Position numbers and translations under genes: made by a program
NCBI GenBank assembly: GCA_037133755.1
Contig: JBAXNN010000002.1
Location: 124,001 to 188,000 of the forward strand
DNA length: 64,000 bases
Reading direction: 5' to 3'
DNA from: F1-60-MAGs149 sp037133755
GTDB taxonomy: Bacteria; Actinomycetota; Thermoleophilia; Gaiellales; F1-60-MAGs149
Part shown: positions 1 to 9,307 of the stretch, one piece after another
Layout: each line of letters opens with the position of its first letter
Position numbering within the stretch: the stretch's first letter is position 1
The notes under the pieces: generated by a model
Databases searched by the model: none
What the model saw: only the letters and a program-made list of their open reading frames with translations
Told to the model about the DNA's origin: nothing

Positions 1-60
1 GGCGAGGCCTATCAGGCGCTCGTCGAGCAGGTTCGCGCCGCCGGCGCGAGCATCGCGTAG
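1..60 (+). CDS. C-terminal tail of an upstream gene, probably ribulose-phosphate 3-epimerase
   Basis: The window opens inside a reading frame whose last 19 codons end at TAG 58-60. The tail (YQALVEQVRAAGAS) resembles the final helix of ribulose-5-phosphate 3-epimerases, which end in a YxxL-type helix rich in Ala and Arg. In many actinobacteria rpe lies directly upstream of ribD, which fits the gene beginning 24 bp later. Nothing else of the protein is visible, so the assignment rests on context and a short helix and could be wrong. Confidence 0.45.
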   Translation, partial: GEAYQALVEQVRAAGASIA

Positions 61-83
61 TACGACTCGCGTACGCTTTCTGC

Positions 84-1199
84 GTGATCGACGACGCCGA
101 CCGGATTCTGCTGCAGCGCGCGCTCGAACTGGCTGAGCGCGGGGCGCGCACGGCTGCGCCGAATCCGCGCGTCGGGTGTGTGATCGCGCGCAACGGCACC
201 GTGGTGGCGGAGGGCTGGCACATCGCGCCCGGGCTTGCGCACGCCGAGGCGATGGCGCTCGACGTTGCCCAGGAGGGCGCGCGCGACGCCACGGTGTACG
301 TGACACTCGAGCCGTGCGCGCACCACGGCCGCACACCGCCGTGCACCGATGCCCTGATCGCCGCGGGTGTAGAGCGCGTCGTGGTGCTGTCGAACGATCC
401 CGCACCGCACGCGTCGGGGAAGGGTCTGCTGCAACTCGTGGATGCCGGCATCCCGGTCGTCATCGTCGACGACGATGATCCGCTCGCGATCGCCGCGCGT
501 CGCCAGAACGCGGGCTTCCGCTCGGCGATGACGCTGGGACGCCCGCACGTGACGTACAAGGCCGCGCAGACGCTCGACGGACGTACCGCCACGCGCACGG
601 GAGACAGCCGCTGGATCTCCGGTCCCGAGGCCCGCGTCCGCGTCCACGAGTTGCGAGCCGAGGCCGGCGCGGTCCTGGTTGGGTCGGGCACGGCTCTCAC
701 CGACGATCCCGAGCTGACGGCGCGCGACTGCAACCCGCCGGCCGAGACCCAGCCACTGCGCGTCGTCTGGGATCGTTCCGCGCGGCTTGGCGCGGCATCG
801 CGTCTGGCGCAGACCGTCGCGCATGGCCCCGTGCTGCTGCTCTGCGCGCCCGGTGCCGATGCTGGCCGTCGTGCTGCCGTCGCAGACACCGGTATCGAGG
901 TCGTCGAAGTTGCCGATCTCCACGCGGGCCTCGCCTTGCTGCATGAGCGGGGCATCCAGACCGTCCTGTGCGAAGGCGGTGCAGGGCTTGCAGGCGCGCT
1001 GCTCGGTGCCGACCTCCTTGATCGCGTGATCGTCGTGACCGCACCCAAGCTCCTTGGCGATCCTGTGGCGCCCGGGATCATCGGCGAGACCGGCACGCCG
1101 TCGGACCAGATGAGCGATGCGCTCGGCCTGGCGGCGTGGTCGTGCGAACGAATCGGTGACGATCTATGGATCGATGCGTGGCTACGAGAGCCGCACTGA
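84..1199 (+). CDS. ribD: Bifunctional riboflavin deaminase/reductase RibD
   Basis: RibD deaminates 2,5-diamino-6-ribosylamino-4(3H)-pyrimidinone 5'-phosphate and then reduces the ribosyl side chain with NADPH in the cytoplasm (riboflavin pathway). The 371 aa match the two-domain family. The N-terminal cytidine-deaminase-like domain carries the zinc motif HAEAMAL near residue 52 and PCAHHGRTPPC near residue 78. The C-terminal reductase domain starts near residue 150 with GRPHVTYKAAQTLDGR and continues with SRWISGPEAR. The GTG start at 84 is preceded by TACGCT (72-77) six bases upstream, a leaderless-type promoter, and no Shine-Dalgarno is seen. It is the first gene of the rib operon; ribE follows 10 bp after the stop. 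Confidence 0.95.
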   Translation: MIDDADRILLQRALELAERGARTAAPNPRVGCVIARNGTVVAEGWHIAPGLAHAEAMALDVAQEGARDATVYVTLEPCAHHGRTPPCTDALIAAGVERVVVLSNDPAPHASGKGLLQLVDAGIPVVIVDDDDPLAIAARRQNAGFRSAMTLGRPHVTYKAAQTLDGRTATRTGDSRWISGPEARVRVHELRAEAGAVLVGSGTALTDDPELTARDCNPPAETQPLRVVWDRSARLGAASRLAQTVAHGPVLLLCAPGADAGRRAAVADTGIEVVEVADLHAGLALLHERGIQTVLCEGGAGLAGALLGADLLDRVIVVTAPKLLGDPVAPGIIGETGTPSDQMSDALGLAAWSCERIGDDLWIDAWLREPH

Positions 1200-1209
1200 C
1201 GGAGGCGCC

Positions 1210-1800
1210 ATGTTCACCGGAATCGTGCAGGAAGTCGGAGAGGTCGAGGAGGTGCAGCCCGCCGAGAACGGCGCGCGCATCATCGTCCGCATGCCGGCGC
1301 TCGCGCCCGAGGTCGGCATGGGCGACTCGGTCGCTGTTAACGGTACCTGTCTGACGGCCGTCGAGCTCGGCAGTGAGCGCATCGCGTTCGAGGCGATGGG
1401 GGAGACCCTGGCGCGCACGACCACGGGTGGACTTGCGAGCGGAAGCGCGGTCAACCTCGAGCCCGCGTTGCGACCCACCGACCGCATGGGTGGGCACGTC
1501 GTCCAGGGGCACGTCGACGCCGTTGGCGAGGTCACGGGCATTCGCGCCGATGGCATCGCAAAGGTGATCGAGATCGCGGCTCCGCCCGCGGTTTTGCGGT
1601 ACGTGGTCGAGAAGGGCTCGATCGCCGTCAACGGCGTCTCGCTCACGGTTTCTGCGGTCGATGACCGCGCGTTCGAGATCTGGCTGATCCCGCATACGTG
1701 CGACGTCACCACGTTCGGCGCCACAGAAGTAGGCGACTCGGTCAATCTCGAAGTCGACATCTATGCGAAGTACGTGGAGAAGTTCACCGCCAACCGGTAG
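1210..1800 (+). CDS. ribE: Riboflavin synthase alpha subunit
   Basis: This enzyme dismutates two 6,7-dimethyl-8-ribityllumazine molecules into riboflavin. The 196 aa show the expected two lumazine-binding beta-barrel repeats. The first opens with the invariant MFTGIVQEVG, and the second starts near residue 98 (GGHVVQGHVDAVGEV). Other family motifs are VNGTCLTAV, DRMGGHV and the VNGVSLTV signature of the second barrel. The ATG at 1210 sits behind GGAGG (1200-1204), giving a good ribosome-binding site and the family's invariant N-terminus, so the longer upstream open frame is not used. It lies 10 bp after ribD and 33 bp before ribBA. Confidence 0.95.
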   Translation: MFTGIVQEVGEVEEVQPAENGARIIVRMPALAPEVGMGDSVAVNGTCLTAVELGSERIAFEAMGETLARTTTGGLASGSAVNLEPALRPTDRMGGHVVQGHVDAVGEVTGIRADGIAKVIEIAAPPAVLRYVVEKGSIAVNGVSLTVSAVDDRAFEIWLIPHTCDVTTFGATEVGDSVNLEVDIYAKYVEKFTANR

Positions 1801-1833
1801 GACACGGCGGGCAATCTCTACCACTTCGCTACG

Positions 1834-3165
1834 ATGAACCAGCCCCCGTCAACAGGGAATTTCATGCACCAGCCGGAAGCACCGTTTAGCTCGATCGAAG
1901 ACGCAATCGAGGACATCCGCAGCGGCAAGATGATCATCATCGTCGACGCCCCGGATCGCGAGAACGAGGGCGACCTGTGCATGGCGGCCGAGTTTGTGAC
2001 GGGTGACGACATCAACTTCATGGCCACGTACGCGCGCGGCCTCGTCTGCCTCACGCTCACGCCCGAGCGCTGCGACGAGCTCAACCTCAAGCCGATGGTC
2101 CAGCACAACGTCACGACGTACGAGACGGCCTTCACCGTCACGATCGAGGCCAAGGAGGGCATCACGACCGGCATCTCCGCCGCCGACCGTGCCACCACCT
2201 GCCGCGTCGCCGTCGACCCTAAGACGACGGCTGATGACATCCAGGCACCGGGCCACATCTTCCCACTGCGCGCACGTCCCGGTGGTGTGCTCGAGCGCAC
2301 GGGTCAGACCGAGGCTTCCGTCGACATGGCGAAGCTCGCCGGTTGCACGCCCGCCGGCGTCATCTGCGAGGTCATGAACCCCGACGGCACGATGGCGCGC
2401 ATCGACGACCTTTCGATCTTCAGCGCCGAACACGGCATCAAGATCATCACCGTTGCCGACCTGATCGAGTATCGCCGCCGCACCGAGCAACTCGTGGACC
2501 GCGTGGCTGAGGTGCAGCTTCCGACGATCTACGGTGACTTCACCGCCATTGGCTACCAAGAGACGCTCGCCGACAAGCAGCACCTCGCGCTGGTCTACGG
2601 CGAGGTGGCCGGCAAGGAAGACGTGCTCGTGCGTGTCCACTCCGAGTGCCTGACGGGTGATGTGTTCCACTCAATGCGTTGCGACTGCGGCGACCAGCTT
2701 GACAGCGCCATGCAGCAGGTCGTGGCTGCCGGCAGCGGCGTCGTGCTCTACATGGCGCAGGAGGGTCGCGGCATCGGGCTTCTCAACAAGCTGCGCGCCT
2801 ACGAGCTGCAGGAGCAGGGCCGCGACACCGTCGAGGCCAATCTCGAGCTCGGTTTCATGGACGATCAGCGCGAGTACGGCATTGGCGCGCAGATCCTGTC
2901 CGACCTGGGCCTCTCGACGATCAAAATCCTCACGAACAACCCGCGCAAGATCATTGGCCTGGAGGGCTACGGTCTGAAGGTGACCGAGCAGATGCCGATC
3001 GTGATCGCTCCCGGCGAGCACAACGAGAAGTACCTTGCCGCGAAGCGCGAGAAGCTCGGCCACTCACTGCACCACCAGCACATCAAGCCGGCGGACCAGC
3101 TGCCGAGCGAGCCTCCCCGCCTGGTCGATCCGGCTGCTGGGGAGACGGCGGGCGCGCAGCAGTGA
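1834..3165 (+). CDS. ribBA: Bifunctional DHBP synthase / GTP cyclohydrolase II
   Basis: This is a fusion of the two entry enzymes of riboflavin synthesis. The N-terminal half (about residues 12-215) is 3,4-dihydroxy-2-butanone-4-phosphate synthase, with IIVDAPDRENEGDL (acidic metal site), ARGLVCL and PGGVLERTGQTEASVD. The C-terminal half (about 230-415) is GTP cyclohydrolase II, with the zinc cysteines in SECLTGDVFHSMRCDCG and with MAQEGRGIGL and LTNNPRKI. The 443 aa include a tail of about 30 residues beyond the GCHII core. ATG 1834 gives the longest product; an alternative ATG at 1864 is equally close to the conserved start and neither has a clear ribosome-binding site. It overlaps ribH by 4 bp (GTGA). 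Confidence 0.95.
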   Translation: MNQPPSTGNFMHQPEAPFSSIEDAIEDIRSGKMIIIVDAPDRENEGDLCMAAEFVTGDDINFMATYARGLVCLTLTPERCDELNLKPMVQHNVTTYETAFTVTIEAKEGITTGISAADRATTCRVAVDPKTTADDIQAPGHIFPLRARPGGVLERTGQTEASVDMAKLAGCTPAGVICEVMNPDGTMARIDDLSIFSAEHGIKIITVADLIEYRRRTEQLVDRVAEVQLPTIYGDFTAIGYQETLADKQHLALVYGEVAGKEDVLVRVHSECLTGDVFHSMRCDCGDQLDSAMQQVVAAGSGVVLYMAQEGRGIGLLNKLRAYELQEQGRDTVEANLELGFMDDQREYGIGAQILSDLGLSTIKILTNNPRKIIGLEGYGLKVTEQMPIVIAPGEHNEKYLAAKREKLGHSLHHQHIKPADQLPSEPPRLVDPAAGETAGAQQ

Positions 3166-3665
3166 CCGCGCCCGACGCGGCGGGGAGCATCTCCGCGCCG
3201 GCCGGTTCCCAGCGCATCGAGCCCAAGGCTCTCGCCGCGGGCACGCGTGTCGCGATCGTCGCGGCGGAGTACCACACCGACATCGTCCAGCCGCTCGTTG
3301 ACGGTGCCGTCGCCGAGTGCCTCGAGCGCGGCGTAGGGGAGGGCAATATCTCGATCGTGCCGATCCCGGGCGCCTTTGAGGTCGGTCTCGCCGCCCAGCA
3401 CTGCGCGCAGAACGGCTACGACGCCGTGATCGCCCTGGCCTGCGTGATCCGCGGCGATACGCCGCACTTCGACTACGTCTGCAACGAGGCCGCGCGCGGT
3501 GTCACCGAGGCGGGCCTCAAGACCGGCGTGCCGGTCGCGTTCGGCGTCCTCACCGTCGAGACGCACCAGCAGGCCGTCGATCGCATCGGCGGCAGCGAGG
3601 GGCACAAGGGCCGCGAGGCCGCTGGTGCCGCACTCGGCCTGCTGGCCACGCTGCGCGCGATCTGA
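3162..3665 (+). CDS. ribH: 6,7-dimethyl-8-ribityllumazine synthase
   Basis: Lumazine synthase condenses 3,4-dihydroxybutanone 4-phosphate (from RibBA) with the RibD pyrimidine product to make the substrate of riboflavin synthase, so this operon contains the dedicated pathway in four genes. The 167 aa contain the family motifs PGAFEVGLAAQ (near residue 68), ACVIRGDTPHFDYVCNEAARG (phosphate and His catalytic segment) and GVLTVETHQQA. The first 20 residues or so are an extra polar extension before the family core at VAIVAAEYHTD. The GTG start overlaps the ribBA stop, indicating translational coupling. Confidence 0.94.
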   Translation: MTAPDAAGSISAPAGSQRIEPKALAAGTRVAIVAAEYHTDIVQPLVDGAVAECLERGVGEGNISIVPIPGAFEVGLAAQHCAQNGYDAVIALACVIRGDTPHFDYVCNEAARGVTEAGLKTGVPVAFGVLTVETHQQAVDRIGGSEGHKGREAAGAALGLLATLRAI

Positions 3666-3670
3666 GCGTT

Positions 3671-3721
3671 TCTGGACCCGGGTCCAGATTGGACACATTG
3701 GATCCGGATCCAAAATGTCCA
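3671..3721. repeat. Pair of REP-like palindromes after the rib operon
   Basis: Two back-to-back palindromes follow ribH. Positions 3671-3688 are a perfect 18-bp palindrome (TCTGGACCCGGGTCCAGA). Positions 3690-3721 form 16-nt arms matching at 14 of 16, centred on the perfect 16-mer TTGGATCCGGATCCAA (3698-3713). They resemble the units beside the transposase at 60.6-61.6 kb in layout and core (13/16 over the centre). No T-tract follows, so a simple intrinsic terminator is unlikely, although a hairpin here could still protect or end the rib mRNA and the convergent rpmB mRNA. Confidence 0.7.
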
Positions 3722-3763
3722 CGCCGCAACTGGGGGTCCTACGAATGCGCGAAGGGCGCTCGG

Positions 3764-3955
3764 TTAGAGCGCGCGCTGCACTTTGCCGGCCTTGAGGCAG
3801 CGAGTGCAGACGTAGGCACGAACGGCGACGCCGTTCTTGAGGATGCGCAGCTTCTGCAGGTTCGCGTCGAAGCGGCGCTTCGTGGCGATCATGGAGTGGC
3901 TGCGGTTATTGCCGAAAGACGGACCACGGCCACAGGAGGTGCAGATGCGCGACAT
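3764..3955 (-). CDS. rpmB: 50S ribosomal protein L28, zinc-ribbon form
   Basis: L28 is a late-assembling protein of the large ribosomal subunit. The 63 aa begin MSRICTSCGRGPSFGNNRSH and contain RRFDANLQKLRI, the core signature of L28. Both CxxC pairs (near residues 5-8 and 51-54) are kept, so this is the zinc-binding C+ form. The frame is open further upstream, but the Met at 3953-3955 is the family start. It is transcribed toward the rib operon and stands alone, as is common in actinobacteria. Confidence 0.95.
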   Translation of the reverse strand: MSRICTSCGRGPSFGNNRSHSMIATKRRFDANLQKLRILKNGVAVRAYVCTRCLKAGKVQRAL

Positions 3956-4068
3956 GTGCAGAAGTATGCGGGTTCCGCTCGATCCTCGCAAACGAGAACC
4001 GTCACACCCTCGCGCCGAAAGCGCTTCAGCAGCCCGCTTCCATGCGTGCCGTGTGAGCTCGGGCCGGA

Positions 4069-4251
4069 CTACGTGGCGCTGGACTGATCGTCAGGGGCAG
4101 CCGCGGCGGCCTTGCGCTGACGATGCTCGGACACGAGACGCGTGCCCTGGACGATGGCTCAACCAGGGCCGTAGACGGGGCGCTTGAGCAGCGTCGTCAC
4201 GATCACGATCGCAACCCACGCAGCCACTAGAGCTGGGATCCACCACGGCAT
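4069..4251 (-). pseudogene. Small membrane protein frame interrupted by one TGA
   Basis: From the ATG at 4249-4251 the frame reads MPWWIPALVAAWVAIVIV, a clear transmembrane helix, then TTLLKRPVYGPG, and stops at TGA 4159-4161. In the same frame it continues for 29 codons (AIVQGTRLVSEHRQRKAAAA and a short polar end) to TAG 4069-4071, with the G/C-rich third positions of real genes. TACTGT lies six bases before the ATG, matching the leaderless start signature of this genome. It may be a 30-residue membrane peptide, a 60-codon gene broken by a nonsense change or sequencing error, or a read-through gene. It lies divergent from the gene at 4310. Confidence 0.35.
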
Positions 4252-4273
4252 GGCCCAACAGTATCAGTGCGGC

Positions 4274-4302
4274 TTGGGGCTCCCGGAGGAGAATGTTATA
4301 GT
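4274..4302 (+). promoter_or_regulatory. Putative leaderless promoter of the methyl-transfer operon
   Basis: A TTGGGG hexamer (4274-4279) and TATAGT (4297-4302) are separated by 17 bp. The expected start point, 7-8 bp downstream, falls on the ATG at 4310, so the transcript would have no leader. A GGAGGAG at 4285-4291 could instead serve a GTG at 4301, adding three residues. Confidence 0.45.
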
Positions 4303-4309
4303 GCGCAAC

Positions 4310-4615
4310 ATGAGCGAATATCAGATTACGTATTGGCGTGACATTCCGTCCATGGTCCTGGCGCGCGAGGGCGATGACACCGCACGTGCGCAGCTGGCGC
4401 AGCGCTTCCAAGAGGCCATTGATGAGGCCGCGATGCGCCTCGGCGAGTCCGACGCCGACGCGTACATGGAGGGCTGGCGCAAGGGTGAGTGGGTCGCCGC
4501 CGACGGTCCTCCGACGGATGTGGTGCACCGCATCGCCGAAGAACTCGAGGCCGATCTCACCGAGGATCGTCTCAACGCCCTGCTCGACGAGCTCGGCCCG
4601 GCCCAGGAGGCATGA
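4310..4615 (+). CDS. YWRDIP 'virulence factor' family small protein
   Basis: A 101-aa cytoplasmic protein without signal or membrane segment. It opens MSEYQITYWRDIPSMVLAR, the hallmark of the family named 'virulence factor' (PF13769, assignment from memory), and is otherwise acidic and helical with repeated Glu/Asp. No enzymatic motif is visible and the biochemical role is unknown. It overlaps nothing but ends one base before the ATG of the homocysteine methyltransferase gene, whose ribosome-binding site AGGAGG lies inside its last codons. The two are therefore almost certainly co-translated, and a role beside methyl transfer is inferred from that only. Confidence 0.7.
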   Translation: MSEYQITYWRDIPSMVLAREGDDTARAQLAQRFQEAIDEAAMRLGESDADAYMEGWRKGEWVAADGPPTDVVHRIAEELEADLTEDRLNALLDELGPAQEA

Positions 4616-4616
4616 C

Positions 4617-5501
4617 ATGAGCGGCATTCTCGAAACCCTGCAAGGCGGCGGGCACCTGCTGGGTGACGGCGCGATGGGCACCATGTTGCAGGACGCCGGT
4701 CTGACCGACGGCGGTGCGCCCGAGCTCTGGAATGTCGATCACCCCGAGAAGATCGAGGCGATCCTCGAGGCCTACGCCGCGGCCGGCTCGAACCTGATCA
4801 CCACCTGCACCTTCGGCGGCACCCGCCCGCGCCTGGAGATGCATGACCTTGGCGATCGCGTTGAGGAACTCAATCAGGCTGGCGCTGAGGTAGCGCGCAA
4901 GGTCGCCGACCGCCATCCCGGCGCGTATGTGCTGGGCGATGTCGGCCCGAGCGGCGACCTGATGGAGCCGATGGGCACGCTCACGCTCGAGTCAGCGCAG
5001 GAGCTCTTCGCCGAGCAGATCCGCGGCCTCGTGGCCGGCGGCGCCGACGCGATCCTGATCGAGACGATGAGCGACCTGCAGGAAGTCGAAGCCGCCGTCA
5101 ACGCTGCCAAGGCCGAGGCGCCGGGTCTGCCGATCCTCGTGACGATGTCGTTCGACACGAACCTGCGCACGATGATGGGTGTCAAGCCCGGTCAGGCCGT
5201 TGAGGCCGTCAGCGCCATGGGCGTCAGCATCGTCGGTGCTAACTGTGGCCGCGGTGTCGACGAGATGCGCACGATCGCCGCCGAGATGGTCGAGGCGCGC
5301 CCCGCGGGTGTGTTCCTGATGACGCAGTCGAATGCCGGTCTGCCGAAGCTCGTCGGCGACGAGTTCATCTACGACGGCTCGCCCGAGGTCATGGCCGAGT
5401 GGGCCACCGACATGCGCGAGCTCGGCATCGATGTGATTGGCGCGTGCTGCGGCTCGACGCCAGCGCACATCGCTGCGATGCGCGACATCGTCACGGCCTA
5501 G
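4617..5501 (+). CDS. Homocysteine S-methyltransferase domain protein (betaine/MetH-N type)
   Basis: The 294 aa form a single Hcy-binding TIM barrel (PF02574) like the N-terminal module of MetH or betaine-homocysteine methyltransferase. Visible motifs are LGDGAMGTMLQDAG at the N-terminus, TCTFGG (near residue 62), GDVGPSG, and the zinc cysteines in GANCGRG (about 205) and GACCGSTP (about 282). It makes methionine from homocysteine, but the donor cannot be read here: there is no folate, B12 or reactivation domain, so it needs either a small-molecule donor or a separate corrinoid protein. The start has AGGAGG at 4605-4610. Confidence 0.85.
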   Translation: MSGILETLQGGGHLLGDGAMGTMLQDAGLTDGGAPELWNVDHPEKIEAILEAYAAAGSNLITTCTFGGTRPRLEMHDLGDRVEELNQAGAEVARKVADRHPGAYVLGDVGPSGDLMEPMGTLTLESAQELFAEQIRGLVAGGADAILIETMSDLQEVEAAVNAAKAEAPGLPILVTMSFDTNLRTMMGVKPGQAVEAVSAMGVSIVGANCGRGVDEMRTIAAEMVEARPAGVFLMTQSNAGLPKLVGDEFIYDGSPEVMAEWATDMRELGIDVIGACCGSTPAHIAAMRDIVTA

Positions 5502-5505
5502 CGGG

Positions 5506-6195
5506 CTACGACATTTCGGTGAGCCAGCGGGCGAGGCGCGTACGCCAGGTCGCTGCGGGTTCAAGTCGTGCCGCGTCCTCGGCGCTGAGGCCGAGGTGCG
5601 CGCGCGGTAGCTTGAGAGCCGAGGGCGCGTAGCGCGGTCGCGGGGCGAGCGGATCGTCGCCCGAGTGGATGCGGGTCGGCACGCCATAGGTCTCCTCGAG
5701 CATCGCGGCCAGCTCTTCCGCGGGCGTCGCGCGCAGCTGACCGGTCTCCCAGCTGAAGACGAAGCAGAGGTCATCGGTGGTCGCCGCGTGCACGTACAGG
5801 GCGTGCGGGTAGGCGTGGCTGGCGCGCCAACCCTTGTCGTGGCGGAGCACCTCACCCCAGAGTGCGACGCCGCCGGAGACTGCGCGGAGGCCGCGCGCGT
5901 CGGCGGTGTCGAGCAGCATCTTGCCTTCGGACGCCCAGGCGTGGACCCCGCAGGTGCAGCCTTCGGCCGGTGCATCGTGTCCGCGCGGCGCGTGCGAGAC
6001 GGGGCGGACGGCAAGGGGCGACGACCAGTCGCCGATCCCGCAGCGCGCGGTCTCGGGCCGGCGGGGCTCCCAGATCGAGCGACGGTATGGCGAGCACAGT
6101 CGTGGCTCGCCGGAGGGGTGGATGCGAATCGTCCACGAGCGATACCCGACGATCGGCTCGACGAGGTCGGGAACGACGAAGTCGTGTTCGGTCAT
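5506..6195 (-). CDS. Conserved hypothetical protein with Cys-rich centre
   Basis: A 229-aa soluble protein with no signal or membrane segments. It starts with a GYRSWTI block and a W-rich N-terminal third. The centre has HDAPAEGCTCGVHAW (a CxC pair plus an upstream Cys), followed by GGVALWGEVLRHDKGWRASHAYP. This order (GYR.W, C.CG, LWG.V, RA..AYP) is familiar from uncharacterised actinobacterial proteins, and no function is known to me. The last 45 residues are variable and Arg-rich. It is translationally coupled to the small acidic gene upstream by an ATGA overlap at 6192-6195 and converges on the methyltransferase gene with 4 bp between stops. Confidence 0.7.
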   Translation of the reverse strand: MTEHDFVVPDLVEPIVGYRSWTIRIHPSGEPRLCSPYRRSIWEPRRPETARCGIGDWSSPLAVRPVSHAPRGHDAPAEGCTCGVHAWASEGKMLLDTADARGLRAVSGGVALWGEVLRHDKGWRASHAYPHALYVHAATTDDLCFVFSWETGQLRATPAEELAAMLEETYGVPTRIHSGDDPLAPRPRYAPSALKLPRAHLGLSAEDAARLEPAATWRTRLARWLTEMS

Positions 6196-6335
6196 GCGGG
6201 GACGGGCTCGGCGTCGGGCTCGCGCGCCGGCGCCGGCTTGGGCTCCGGCATGCGCTCGGGTGCGGGCGTCTCCTGCGGGATCGGCGACGTCGCCGGCTCC
6301 ACGATGATGCGTTCGCGTTCTTCGCCGATGTCCAT
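6192..6335 (-). CDS. Small Pro/Glu-rich conserved hypothetical protein
   Basis: A 47-codon gene starting MDIGEERERIIVEPATSP and ending in a Pro/Glu/Ala-rich low-complexity tail. The opening MDIGEE..R.I.VEP block followed by proline-rich sequence recurs in actinobacterial small proteins of unknown role. TACGCT sits six bases before the ATG, so the mRNA is probably leaderless. The stop overlaps the next gene's start (ATGA), so this is the lead gene of a two-gene operon with the Cys-rich hypothetical. Confidence 0.65.
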   Translation of the reverse strand: MDIGEERERIIVEPATSPIPQETPAPERMPEPKPAPAREPDAEPVPA

Positions 6336-6355
6336 GGCGATAGCGTAGAACAGCG

Positions 6356-7135
6356 TCAGTCTTCGAGCACGCTTGGGGGTATCAGCATCGAGCCCTCTCG
6401 GGCGTCGCCGACGAGCGGGTCGTGCAGCGTTGCCGTGAGGTCATCGCAGCGCGACAAGACCAGGGCGCACGCCGCCGCGTCGAACGCGTCCTCAGAGTCC
6501 ATCGCAGCACGCAGCAGGCGTCCGCGGAGGCTGGTGTGGGTGCGTAGCCACGCGCGGCGCCCGTCGGCCGACGACTTGGCGACCGGCCCGGTCAGGAGCC
6601 GTGTCCAAATCTCCGCGACGACGTGGTCGGTCGTCGCGTCGTAGGGCCAAATCGCCCAGCCCGCCTCGCGCAGGGCGGGCAGGAAGGGGATGCCGCGCAG
6701 GGTGCCGGTGCCGACGGCGCCGGCACCGCCGATCTGGAACACGCTCTTCGGCGCGATCCCGCGCACGTTCCAGCCCTGTTCGCAGCCGCGCAGCTGTGGC
6801 TCGTCGCCGCGCTTTCGCCCCGGGCGGCCCCAGAACGGCAACGGGCAATCCGCTAACCACGCCTCGCCCTGCTCGGCCACGAGGGACCACGCCTGTTCGA
6901 TCGACGTGCAGCCGTGCGCGTCGAGGAACCAGGCGGGGAGCGAGAACGAGAAGTCGAAGCCGACCACGCACGACGGCACCTGCGCTCGGCGCTCGCAGAC
7001 CCACGCGATGGCCTCGGCCCGCGTACGGCCGCTCTCGAGCGTCTGCAGCTCGCCATCGACGGCCTCGGCAACCCAAATCTTCGCGCGCTCGCCTGTCGTG
7101 GCTCCGGACCAGTCGACTGCAATCGCGCGCGGCAT
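6356..7135 (-). CDS. DUF429-like predicted RNase H-fold protein
   Basis: A 259-aa soluble protein beginning MPRAIAVDWSGATTG. Three separated acidic motifs fit an RNase H-like fold: AVDWSG at the N-terminus, VGFDFSFSLP near residue 63, and EDAFDAAACALV near residue 217. This is the arrangement of DUF429-type predicted nucleases. Between them are Trp-rich blocks and GIAPKSVFQIGGAGAVG. Activity is predicted only. The start at 7133-7135 places Met directly at the conserved beta-strand; the longer upstream frame is Arg-rich non-coding sequence. It is divergent from recG with 44 bp between starts. Confidence 0.65.
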   Translation of the reverse strand: MPRAIAVDWSGATTGERAKIWVAEAVDGELQTLESGRTRAEAIAWVCERRAQVPSCVVGFDFSFSLPAWFLDAHGCTSIEQAWSLVAEQGEAWLADCPLPFWGRPGRKRGDEPQLRGCEQGWNVRGIAPKSVFQIGGAGAVGTGTLRGIPFLPALREAGWAIWPYDATTDHVVAEIWTRLLTGPVAKSSADGRRAWLRTHTSLRGRLLRAAMDSEDAFDAAACALVLSRCDDLTATLHDPLVGDAREGSMLIPPSVLED

Positions 7136-7179
7136 GGCGCGAGTCTCGCAGATCGACGCCCGAGGCCTCGTCCGCGACA

Positions 7180-9303
<2,124 letters not shown>

Positions 9304-9307
9304 CGGT

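Noticed and set aside
1..84. FMN riboswitch upstream of ribD
   Set aside because: Only 24 bp separate the upstream stop and the ribD start, with a TACGCT box in it; no RFN element fits.
3671..3721. CRISPR-like or simple intrinsic terminator
   Set aside because: Only two adjacent palindromes with no spacers, and no T-tract; REP relation is a better explanation.
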